Source of the DNA: Monarcha castaneiventris obscurior
Taxonomy: Eukaryota > Chordata > Aves > Passeriformes > Monarchidae
DNA length: 64,000 nt
Assembly (NCBI GenBank): GCA_026261815.1
Contig: JAMPIT010000848.1
Location: 1,364,001-1,428,000 of the forward strand
Direction of reading: 5' to 3'
The translations under genes and the position numbers were made by a program. Positions 9,612-21,600 of the stretch are shown here, piece after piece (the first letter of the stretch is position 1; the number at the start of each line of letters is the position of its first letter). A model generated the notes under the pieces. It did no database searches and was not told the origin of the DNA. It was given only the letters and a program-made list of their open reading frames with translations.

Positions 9612-12600
9612 GTAGGAGCACGGGCGAACCCCCGCAGGTGCCGGGCTCGGTCCCGCTCCGCGGGGAGCCCCGACTGGCCCCATCCCCGCCCCAGCCGCCG
9701 CTCGGTGCCCCCGCACCGCTCCCTGCTCGCCCGGGGCTAGAGCCGGTGCCTGCCTGACCCTCAGCCAAAGTCCCGGGCGATGCGGAACGGGAAAGACTAA
9801 AGCGGGACGGCGATAACAATCCTAGCAGGGTCCGTGCGGGGCCCACGCAGGTCTGTGCCCTTCCCTCCCTCCCGACTCTCCCCCGGCCTGGGTGTCGCCA
9901 GTACCCGTAGGATGAAGTTTGGTGCTATTTAAAGCTTTCCCGGTAGAGGAGGGTGGACAGCTGGGCCGGGAGCGTGTGCCCACGTCCTGGCAGGGTGAGG
10001 GGATTTCAGGAGGCTCAGGCAGGAAAAGAGTTCCTGGGCTTCGGGAATCCTGCACGCTTGGCTCATCAAGGTAGAGACAGCCCCCAGCTCCCACACAGCT
10101 GCCCCCGAAGTCCCAGGAAACGGGTCCGTGTGATTCCCACAGGCACGCAGCCTTCTGGGTGAGATGCCATCACTCTGCTCTGCTGTGCCACAGTGCCGCA
10201 GGCTGTCCTGGCTCCCAGCACTGTTGTAGCAACACCAACGCAGGTCCCTCGGGTCAGACACTGACACAGACACAAAGCTGAGCTGCTACAGAATCACAGA
10301 ATTAACTAGGTTGGAAAAGACCTTTGAGAGCATCGAGTCCAACCTACAACCTAACACCACCTTGTCAACTGGCCCCTGGCACTAAGTGCCACATCCAGTC
10401 TTTTTTTAAATACCTCCAGGGACGGTGGCTCCACCATCTCCCTGGGCAGCCCATTCCAATGCCCAATCACTCTTTCTGTGAAGAATTTTTTCCTAATGTC
10501 CAGCCTAAGCTTCCTCTGGTGCAGCTTAACACTGTGTCCTCTTGCCCCAAACACACTGGGCAGCTCCTGCTCCTGGGTGCCCAGGATCCTGCTACCACTT
10601 GCAGCCCCACAGCCCCCTTCCCACCCATCTCTTGGGTAGAGGCACTTGTGCCTCTCTACCCATTGCTTTGGGTAGAGGCACTTGTGCTTTGAGAAATCTG
10701 CTTTTTGCTACATCTGCTGAGGATGAAAACCCCAGGGTGACTGGGACGAGGAGGAGCTCTGGTCCTGTTCTCTGAACATGCTTATCATCAGCAAGTTTGG
10801 TTCCATGTCAACCATGAGATTCCACTTGTGCAGCGCATGTTCCGTAGCACAGGGCTGTGCTGCCCACAGAGGGGGAGGCAGTGAGGGAGAGGGCTTGTCT
10901 GTGCTCTGTCCCCACATCACAGTTCCCACAGATTGGCTGCAGGGACCTTGCCTTAGTTATGGACAGTTTGAGCAGCTCTCACATTGTGGTGGGAACAGTA
11001 ACAATCCCACTGCCCTCCACTGGGCCCATACCGCAGGGTCACCTTGCCCAGTGAGCCAGGAGCAGTGTTTTCATTTAGCTTTGGGAACGGTGAGCTCATG
11101 GGCTGCTGTTCCCATTTGACACTGGTCCAAGGAGGGCTTGGTGACTGCCAGAGCTGGTACTAGGAAGGGCATGGCCAGGGAGAGCCGTGGCATGAAGCAG
11201 CAAACCAAATATTGCCCATTGATGTACCCAGTCCCTCGCTGGTGCTGAGCTTGCCGTGTGCTCTCCTGCACAGAATGCTTTTGCTTATTCTGGTGATTAA
11301 TATGTCACTGCAGAGCAGTCAGGGGTGAGTGGCCTCAAGTGATGATGAACGATACCTCATTGCTCCAGCACAGCGCCCGGGGCAGCGGGGGCATGGCTGC
11401 TAGTGCTCCAGCACATAGCCCTGCCTGGGCTGTGAGCAGAGCAGAGCAGCCTGCAAAAGTGCGGGGCATCAGACACCCTCTGTCACCAAATCTACACTTG
11501 CTGTCACCAATTTGTCAGCAGCCACAGCACAGTAAAGCTGCTGGAGGCCTGGCTGAGGCACAGGAATATCGTGGACGTTCCTGGGCTCACTCAGCAGCAC
11601 GTGCTTGGGGTGGGGGCACACAGACCCAGTGAAAGACCCTGTGAGAGCAGAGCTGAGCACTGGGCTTTGCTGGGTGCTGTGAGACACAGGCCTGGCACAG
11701 CTCTGGCAGCACATGTGATACGACAGAGGTGGCTCCATGGCACAACACAGCACAGAGCTGGATCAGGAGGGCAAAAAGTCGCTGTGAGCTCGGCCACCAA
11801 AGCTGTGCCCCTCTCACAGCACACGGGAGCCCAGCCCTCAGAGCGCTCCTGGAAGGATGCTCTGCCAGGCTCATCTGGAAGCACAGGGCAGTGTGGCTGG
11901 GGAGGCTCAGACCCCTCACCAAGGTCCCAACCCAGGGCTCAGGATGGGCGACAGCCACCCCTCCTTCCCAAGCGTGGGGGCTGCATGGCGTGTCCCAGGG
12001 TCGGAGCTGTACGTGCTGCTGCCTTTGCAGAGCTGGTGCTGGACACATGGGACCTGCACTGCGACCGCAATGGGCAGGAGCACCGGACGGCGGACATGGG
12101 CTGCAAGCAGCTGGTGGTGCGGCGGGGGCAGCCCTTCACCATCACCCTGCGCTTCTCGGGCCGCGGCTACGAGGAGAGCGTGGACAAACTCGCCTTCAGC
12201 GTCGCCACGGGTGAGTGCCACCACATTCATGTCGTGAGGGAGGGCTGGGTAGGTGCCACCACCCTCTGCCCCTGCCCCAGGGCTCACCTATGCTCCCACG
12301 GGGGCTTTGCCACGGCACCTACCTACCTGTGTCACACAGTCCCTGTTCCCTGCCTGGCAGAGGCTGGTGCTGTGCGCAGCTTTTGTATCAAAACAAGAAA
12401 AAAAGGTAGAAACTCATCTCCTTAATGAGAGCGGAGGAGAAGTGATAAAGAAATGAAACAAAAAGCCACCAGCATCATCACCTCCTCCCCATCCTCCTCC
12501 CACAGTCGAGCCAGACTCAGGGCATGCCAGAGCTTCCAGCTCACCAGCAAATACGTTGGCTGCGGCCAGGATTCTGCCCACCCCTCCTGCCCCTCTGAGA

Positions 12601-15600
12601 AACATCAGCAAAGTGTGTCTTTTCAGCCAGGGGCATCACAGCATTTCTGCTGATGGGCTTTACACTCAGCCCTGCTGCCTCTCAGACATCCCCGGGGTGA
12701 GGTTTGCTCAGGAAACACAAACACTGGAGAAAGGAAACGTTCCCATGGAGCCCCCCCAGCGCAGCCCCCTGAGCCGGGCCAGGGCTGGGCTGTTGCTGTC
12801 ACAGCCAGGGCTGGGTGCAGCCGCCGGGCAGGGCCTCGGGCCCGCCAGCTCAGAGCAAAGTGAGAGGAAACTATTTCTCAGGCAAGCGCTATTTTGGGGC
12901 TGAGGCACCATGCTGAGTCAACCCGGCCAGAATTCAAAATAAAACTGCACCCAAGTTTCCTCACAGAGTAAAACTCTCCTTTTTCCATCCCAAAAGCTTC
13001 TGGTGACAAAACAAAGCCCAGCACCTCCCCGCTTCACTATAAACCAGCAAGCTCCCTCGGTGCCTTAGCAGCCCACTCACTCCCACCCCCAGCTTTCTCC
13101 AGGCCATGTTACAGACAGGCGGTCCCAGGCTGGTTTTGCAGGGGGAGTAGCCACAGGCACAGCCTCCCAGGCCAAGGCACAGGCTGGCAGAGGCTCCTCT
13201 GGGCTGGAGCCCAGCCCCAGCGCTTGCAGAAAGAGGGCAAAGGTGCTTTGGTGCTCGCAGAGGCAGTGCCACCCCACCGGCCCCAGCACATTCCTCACTG
13301 GGGCTGGGCCTGGCAAGGCAAGGACTGCCAGACCTGTCCCCTCATCCTGGGACAGCAAAGCCACCGAGGTCTTGTGCCGCCTCCCACAAGAAAGAGGGGA
13401 GGAAAAATAGAGTGGAAACAAAGCTGTATTTTTGCAGTAGCTGTGTTGGCAGAGCCCCATTCAGGTGCCGGAGTCCAGGGGGATGTTGTGGGCTGTGGAG
13501 GCAGGAGGAGGAGGAGGAGGAGGAGGAGGAGGTGGAGGAGGGTGGGGCAGGCTCCTACAGCAGTGCTGGGCTGGCTCTTGCCGAAAGGACACCGTGAGCT
13601 CAGCGCAGCCTCCCCGGGAGGAGAAACTGTGTCACTTCCATGAGTTCACGAGTATTTTTGGTGACCGGCCTGGCGCCCGGCCCACGCTGTGGGCTAGGGC
13701 TGGGGGGGGGAACCCGCCGGGGCTGTGCTCCGGCCGGGTGAGTGGCCAGCAGTGGCACCGCTGCCTTGGCTGCCGGCCAGGCACTGCAGGGCCGGGGAGC
13801 TGCAGGGCCGGGCTGGGCGTCACCGCCCCGGGGAGCGGGTCTGGAGCTGGCTCGCTGCAGGTGGCTTGGCCACGGCTGCAGCTCGGAGGGCCAGCGAGGA
13901 TCACACTGTCCCAGGCTCGGCGCTTTGGCCACTGAGGTCATCCCTAATCATGGGATGTTTGCAGCAACGCTGGAGGCTGCACACGCCTGGTGGGGCACAC
14001 AGTGACGGGGGTCTGGGGTTTGTGGCCGGGCTCTGCCAGCCGCTGTGCTGTGGGCTGGGGCAGGACCGGGCTATGTGGGTACAGGGACTCACCAGCTCTG
14101 CTCGGAGGAGAGGCAGGAGCGGCTGCAGCTGAGAACAGGCACCTGGCTCTGGGGTGAGCCCCCCCTGGGCTCTGCTGGCCCAGGGATGCTCACAGGGTGA
14201 ATCTATCCCTTCCCAAACAGTGAGAGACGTGTCTGACCTCCTCTCAGCTGGGCCCTCAGTAGCTGACAAACCACAGGGTGAATGTTGCCAGACTGTGACA
14301 GCCAAGATCCAGGCAGCTGCCGCAGGGGATGGGGGCTTGGAGCAGGTCCCCTTGGCTCAGCCTCCATGGCAGGGTGCTCCGGGGGCCCTGGAGCAATGGC
14401 AGAACTGACCTACTCCTTCTTGACAGGGCCCTGCCCCAATGAGACATCAGGAACCAGCTCCCACTTTGTCATGACTGACTGCCCGGAGGAATCGTGCTGG
14501 AGCGCCGTGATCCAGCAGCAGGATGGGGAGTCCCTTTCTGTCTCACTCTGCTCCCCACCCAACGCCTGCATCGGCCGCTACAGCATGACTCTGGAGACCC
14601 GCACTGAGTACCAGGGCTCCAGCTTCCAAATTGGGGACTTCGTCCTGCTCTTCAACCCCTGGCACCCAGGTGGGCTTTCACCTCTCTGAGTCCAGGGAAC
14701 CCAAGGTTCAGGCAAACACAAGATGCTCCCCAAGCATCTCTCCAACAGGTCTCATCCCACTGCAGATCCCAGGTGTCCTGTTCTGAGCTCAGATCTAAGC
14801 AGAAGCCCTCACTTTTCTTCCATCTCCACACAATCCCTAATAGGTCGGGGCCAAGAGCACCATCCCCACCCTACAACACACACACCCCTTTTGCCACCAC
14901 CCCAAACACCCAATGCCCTGTCCAGGCTGCCTCCACCACATGGTGCCCACCACTGTGGTGCTGGTGTGAAGCCCTGGGCAGTCCCTGGCACCAGCTCCTG
15001 GCTGGGCAGGGAACAGGGGAAAAGCCTCTAAATGCCCCTAACTGCCCCCAGTTGTTCCTAATTGCCCCCACCATTAATTTTTTGGCATAGAGCCATGATA
15101 GGGGATACACATCATAGAGTCACCCCCAGACACCCATTCCCACCCACCCTAACCCAGCCACCCAGCTATGGACTCAGTGACAGGGGTATCACTGTCCTGG
15201 TGAAATTTGGGCAGCCAGACCCAGAGGGGAGGTTTGGCTCAATACTGTAAGGTTTAACAGCCCTGGGATTTTCCTCTCTCCTTGTCCTTCCCCTGCTCCT
15301 GGACGGGCTGGTTTCCGTGATCTCAAACATCCCATGCTGGATCTGCAGAGATAAGGGGCCATAGGAAGCTCTGCTCAACCAGGGCTGTGCTGAGCACTGG
15401 GGTGGATGTGTGGGGTTTCCTTCTGCAAACATTTCCAGTAAATGTTGATTTCCACAGCAGTAGCTGCTGTGAGTGAAATGGCTTTGGCTGTGCTGAGCAA
15501 GCACACCCACTCCCACTGCTCACTGCACCCCCAGGGACGTCTCCCCTCCTGAGGAAACAGCCATCTCCATTTAATAACAGGAAGGACAGACAGAGACGTG

Positions 15601-18600
15601 AGAAAGAATGACAAGCAAGCCACAAACCCACTGCAGTTTTCCCATCAGCTCTGATCAACCTGGGCTGAAATTCCCCAGCAGCTGTTTAAGGCATGAGCAG
15701 TTCCAGCCCCTGATGCCTCATTTCCCATCAGATCCATTCACAGGGAGGGGGTCAGGAAGCTGGTTGTGCAGGGCAGAGCCCTGTCCCCATCACTTGCTGT
15801 CCCCACAGAGGACACGGTTTTCATGCGTGACGAGAACGAGCTACGCGAGTATGTCCTGTCCCAGCACGGCCTTATCTACCAGGGCACCTGCGATTACATC
15901 TTCTCCATCCCGTGGAACTTTGGCCAGGTGAGTGGGCAAGGCCTCCTGGGACCCTTGGTACCCCTGGCTGACCCAGGCCATGCAGCTCTGGTGCTGCAGA
16001 ACACAGGGACTGGTGCCATCTGTGTGCCCCTCACAGACATGCACCCCAAACGCTGTCAGCACCCTGGAGGCCAGCCCTGGGTCAAAGAATCTCATTTCCG
16101 AGAGGGAATGTGCTGACTTCAAAGTGCGGCAAGGCAAGGGGAGTGTTTCCCCATGGCTCCTGGGGGCCCCATGACCGTGTGTTTCTAATCGGGGCGGCTC
16201 TGTTGTGCCAGGAGCCCGTGCCTGATAACGCATTCCCGGGCACTGTGCCAGGGGTGCCGATAAGGCAGTGCCCACACCCCGAGCAGCAGCCCCCGGGGTA
16301 CAGGGGTTGCTCAGCCATCCTCCCTGAGCAAAGGGCCCGCAGGAGTGGGGGTGCCCGTGGCCTGCACAGGATCTGCACCTAAATTCAAGGAAGGGCTGTG
16401 ACTCAGCTGCGATGGGAAGTAGGTTTTCCTGGAGGTCACGTCCATATCCTGACCCCTGTGCAGTTACAGGAAGCCAGATCCAGCCCCCAGTACGTAGGCA
16501 GGAGGTCACCCAGGGGCTTCACAGGCTGAGTGGGGACAGTGGGAACGTCACTCTGTGGATGCTGGCGGGGGAGGAGACCCTGAGGTGGTGTGACCCCTGT
16601 ACCCAGCAGTTCTGCTGGCAGGGACATCCCTGAGCCAGAGAGGGAGGACAGAGGTGGCAGAGCCCCTGTGGGGACCTCACACAACCTTTTCTCCCTGCTC
16701 TCCCGCCAGTTTGAGGATGAGGTCTTAGCCATCTGCCTCAATATGCTGGACATAAACCCCAAACACCTGAGGGACCAGAACCGGGATTGCTCCCGCCGCA
16801 ATGACCCCGTGTACATTGGCAGGGTGGTGAGCGCCATGGTAAGTCCAGGGTGCACCCGGCAGGGTGGCCCCAGCACCCCACATTTCCTGGGGTGCAAACA
16901 CCCCCCAGCTACAGCTGTGAGAGACAGCATTTGTCACCCCCCCCCCCCCCCCATTACACCATTTTCCTGCTCTGGCGTGTTTCCTCTCCTCTTTACATCC
17001 TTTCCCTGTTACTGCTCCTGTATGTATAAGAGCCTTTCCAGAGAAAACAAATAGCAGGGGTGGGCACAGACCATTCCAGAAGCAGCTTTGGGATAATCAC
17101 CCCAAAATTCCCAGGCAGGAGGATGTGTTTCTAAAATTCCTCCCTAATTAGCACCATGTCCACCTGCATCCCAGTGAGCTCTTGCATGGATACAGGATGC
17201 TAATGTGGGTGACAGGGCATGTGAATGGGGCAAAGGCCCTCTCTCTCCTTCCCCAGCCTGTTCCAGCCCCTCCATTCCTCCCCCTTTTCTCCTGCCACAG
17301 GTAAACTGTAATGACGAGGACCAGGGGGTGCTGTTTGGGCGGTGGGACGACTGCTACGAGGATGGAATGAGCCCCATGGCCTGGATTGGGAGTGTGGATA
17401 TTCTCAAGAGGTGGAAGAAGTTTGGGTGCCAGCCAGTCAAGTACGGCCAGTGCTGGGTCTTTGCTGCTGTGGCGTGCACTGGTGAGAGCAGATGCCTCTG
17501 GTCTCCCCTTCCCCACAGGACAGGGTCACCCATCTCCCTCCATCTCCCCCCATCTCCCACCCTGGCCCCTAACCTCCATCCACTCCGGGTGCTGCATCCA
17601 GAGGGAAGAGCTGCAATCAGCCTGCAATGATTCCTCTGCAACTAGCCCTCTGTTGCTCTAGCTTGTCATGAAATAGAGGGAAAAAATTACAGAAAAGGGC
17701 TCTGTTTTTTCACTTAGCCCTGCCTCCCTGGCCAGGCAGCAAGGGAGGGACTGGGGCAGGCTGGGGCGAGGGAAGTGGCTTTAAGGCCAAGTTTGCAATA
17801 AAGTCATGAATCCACTGAGATCAAAATAATATCATGGCCACCAGGGCAGTCAGACAGGGGAAAAAGAGGAGAACACTTCCTGACGGGCAGCTGCTGGGAA
17901 ACATTCACATATGCTCGTGCAGCTTTGCCCCAAGAAAAACTCTGCCTGCGAGAGCATTGATGTGTCACAGACAGACGAGACCCTCTTTAGAGGAGAGAAA
18001 TAGCAGAAAACTAAAGTGGATTTCCAGTGACTCGTAGAGTTTATAGCCTTCCTTTGAAGCACTGTAACTGCCTCCCTGCTCCCTGGGGAACTCCCTGTGC
18101 AGTGAAAGACAGCTGGGAGATGAAATCCGGGGTTCAGCACGGCTGCCCACGCTCTACCTCCAAAGCTCTCGCAGACGCTTTTTGTGCCTTTTTTGTGCTG
18201 CAATATCAAACCCGTCAGGCTGTCAGAGCCAGGTGCCACTCAGCTTGCCTGTGCACTGTGGATGTGGGAACTGGCTTCTCCCGGGGATCAGTCTTCAGGC
18301 ACCCCTTTGGCAGGCAAAGAGAAGGGCAGGAGCTGTTCAAACCTGGGGCTCTGTGGGATGGGAGTGGTTCAAACCTGGGCCTGTCTCACCCTGCCCTGCT
18401 CCCCGCAGTCATGCGGTGCCTGGGAGTCCCCAGCCGGGTGGTGACCAACTACAACTCAGCCCATGACACAAATGCCAACCTGACCATTGACCGCTACATC
18501 AACGAGAAGGGGGAGCAGGAGAGGTACTCCTGGGACAAGATCTGGTGAGCGGCATGGCAGGACCCCAGTCTGCCACCCCTGGGCTACTTCTGCCCCTTCC

Positions 18601-21600
18601 CCAGAGCCTGGCAGGTGCTGGGGAGGGCTGAGATTTCTACCTCCTGGTTTCCCTTGCAGGAATTTCCACTGCTGGGTGGAGTCGTGGATGGCCCGTCCAG
18701 ACCTGGCTGCTGGCTATGATGGGTGGCAGGCGCTGGACCCGACGCCCCAGGAGAAGAGTGAAGGTACAACGTGCTCCACACGGAAGCTCCATCCACCTCA
18801 CACCCTGACACGGCTGGGTCGCCCCACCACAGCCACCCCTTGTGGCTGAACCCCGGGTGGTGACAGTGGCTCTACTCCACACAGGAGTTTACTGCTGTGG
18901 GCCAGCCCCCGTCAAAGCCATCAAAGAGGGTGACATGCAGCTTAAGTACGACATCCCCTTCATCTTTGCGGAGGTGAACGCTGACGTGGTGTACTGGGTG
19001 GTGCAGGGCGACGGGATGGAGAAGCAGAGCATCCGCTCCTCAGATGTGGGGAAGTACATCAGCACCAAGAGCGTAGGCAGGGACAACCGGGAGGACATCA
19101 CCCACAACTACAAATACCCAGAGGGTATGGGGGGTTTCAGGGGCAGAGATGTCCAGGGAGGGATGTCGCTGCTGGGAAACAACCACAGCAGGAGGGCTTC
19201 AGGGCTCGGGGCAGAACAGCCCAGACCAGGCCCTCCCCGTACTGCAGGGAATCACAGGGATTCTGTGCGCCGCAGGGTCTGAGGAGGAGCGGGCAGTGTT
19301 TGAGAAGGCAGAGCATCAGAAGAAGTCCATCGGGGAGGAGGACGAGGGGCTGCACCTCAGGATCAAGGTGTCAGAGGGTGCAAACAAGGGCAGCGACTTC
19401 GATGTCTTTGCCGTCGTCAGCAACAACACAGACGAGGAGCGTGTGTGCAGGGTGATGCTGTGCGCCCGTGCCACCAGCCACAACGGCACCGTCGGGCCCC
19501 AGTGTGGCCTCACGGACCCAGTCGACATCGACATTGAGCCCAGGGCAGGTAAGAGACCCACTGGTGCTGAAGGGGTTGCTTCACCAGGACCAGGATCTGG
19601 TCAGCCGGTGTTCAGCTGCTCGGTCAGCGATGCCACTTTGGGGACGTCCTTCTTAGTTGACTACCACTGTGGGTTTTTAATCTTTATGAGAGGATGAGGA
19701 AATTGCTCAGGCAGAGGCTGGAAATGCATTTGGAGCTGGACAAACCACTACTGCTGTAGCTGTCATGCCAAGGGAGCGAGCTGGGCACACCCAGGCTGCC
19801 ATCCCCAGGCGTTCCGTGGCACTGGTCTGCATCCTTCCTGCTTTCCCACAGCCTTTGGGCTAGGCTGGGCTCTGGTAGGATCTTCCCACATCAGGGAAAG
19901 CAGGACTGGCCTGGCTTAGCCCTGAGTGCATGCTCCCAGGCTGGAGGAAGTGAGAAGCATGGGGTTTGCTGGCCAGCAGCGCTGAAGCTCTTGGTGTCTC
20001 CCTGGGTGGGCGTTTGGCTACAAAGATGTTGTGGCACACCCCCCAAACCTCCCTCACCCCTGCCACACGTGAACATCACCATCTGGTCATTAAGCATGAG
20101 TTTGGGTTTACATGAGTTTGCCAGAGACCCTTCAGGGCTTGGAAAGGCCACACATCTGCTGTCCTGGAACAGCCAAATGTTTACCCTACGCCGAGCCCTG
20201 TTCCTCACCGGCCCTCTCAAACGAAGAGCTTGGTGCTCTGCCAAGTGTTGAGCTGCTTCACAAGCACAAGGAATGTGCTGGCTCTTACCACCACGGAGGG
20301 GAGAGGGATGTGCCTCTGCTCGTGCTGGCAGAAGCACTAGCAGGTACTTGGAGCCTTTTGCAGGGCTGGATGGGGGGAGTGGGGACACGTGCTCACCCTG
20401 CTAGAGGAGCCCTGTGGCCTTTAACATTCCTGTCCAAAAGTTATTGATCACCATTTTCTCTGAAACATTAATTATGAGCTCCTGAATCTTCTACCTTCAG
20501 CTCCTGCCTCAGAACACAGACCTCAGGACTTCCCAGACTGCATCCTTTAGGGCACCCTAGCACTTTGTGCCAGTGTGGGAAGCCAGGCATCTTCCTCTCC
20601 CTACAGCCTCAGCTGATGCTACAGCACTTCAAATCCTGCCTTGGGAATGCCAGGCTCCATTTCTCATGGTCACAGCTACTCTGGGCTCCTTGTTCCAGGC
20701 AGCTCTGCAGATGGTTGCCTTCAGCCTCCTTCCCTGTCCTTCACCCTGGACAGCCCCATCCCTGAAGGACTTTCGGATAAACAAGGCTGAGGGCTGAGTG
20801 AGGGCAGCTGCCAGGGACCAGGCTGCCTCCCAGTGCCCACACTGGCTGCCAAGGGCTGGCACTCTGGAGTCTTGCCCTGGGACATGGCTCCTTCCCATTC
20901 CCACACCCTGAACGTCCCTTTGGGCACTCAGTATTGGAGCCCCAGCCCTGCAGGAACCCCGGTTCCCCCATCCTTGAAAGGCACGTGGAGAAGCTCCTGG
21001 GGAGCCCAAACCATGCCAGCAGCAGCTGGGTTTCAGCATAGGACTGTGGGTTCTGGGCTGGAGCTGCCGTGGGTGCTGATCTCTCTCTGCTTCCCCTTCC
21101 AGAGAAGAGGGTGCCCCTGCGCATCCTGTACGAAGAGTACAGGGACAAACTGACCCAGGACAACCTCATCAAGGTGGTGGCTCTCCTGAACGATCACCAG
21201 ACAGGCGACGTCCTCGTGGCTGTCAGGGATATTTATGTTGAGAATCCAAAGATCAAGATCAGGGTAAGGGTCCAATGTCCCATCCCAGGCAGGTTTGAGG
21301 GGAATGAGTTGCTGTGATCATCTGGGTGGTTACCCCTGGGGCTTGGGCAGCAGGTCCTGCTTCACTGAGCAGGGCTGCATCCCCTGCAACCTGCATCCCC
21401 CTGAGGTCCTGCCTCAGCCCCAGGGCAGGGGGAGAACCATGGCCCCCAGGATCAGTAGTGCTTGGGGTGCAACCTTTCCTACTTGCAGATTTTAGGAGAG
21501 CCGATGCAGAATCGGAAGCTGGTGGCAGAGATCAGCCTGGTGAACCCCCTCGCGGTGCCCCTGAATGGCTGCGTGTTTATGGTGGAGGGCACTGGCCTCA

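Larger units (their letters stand above)
9612..12030 (+). other. TGM2: TGM2 intron 1
   Basis: 2.4-kb intron holding the CpG-rich shore of the promoter (to about 9760), a CR1 fragment, and a short tandem repeat with hairpin potential near 10632-10687. No other recognised element. Confidence 0.85.

Noticed and set aside
8661..9740. A 359-codon + strand open frame through the pyrimidine tract and TGM2 promoter
   Set aside because: The length comes from the TTTCC repeat, which lacks stops in this frame, and from GC-rich flanks. It has no splice logic and no known domain.
10351..10554. 67-codon minus frame as a host gene
   Set aside because: It is the end of the CR1 polymerase frame in a truncated retrotransposon.
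11571..12425. 284-codon + strand open frame overlapping TGM2 exon 2
   Set aside because: Only 12031-12210 of it matches transglutaminase; the rest is intron reading through both splice sites.
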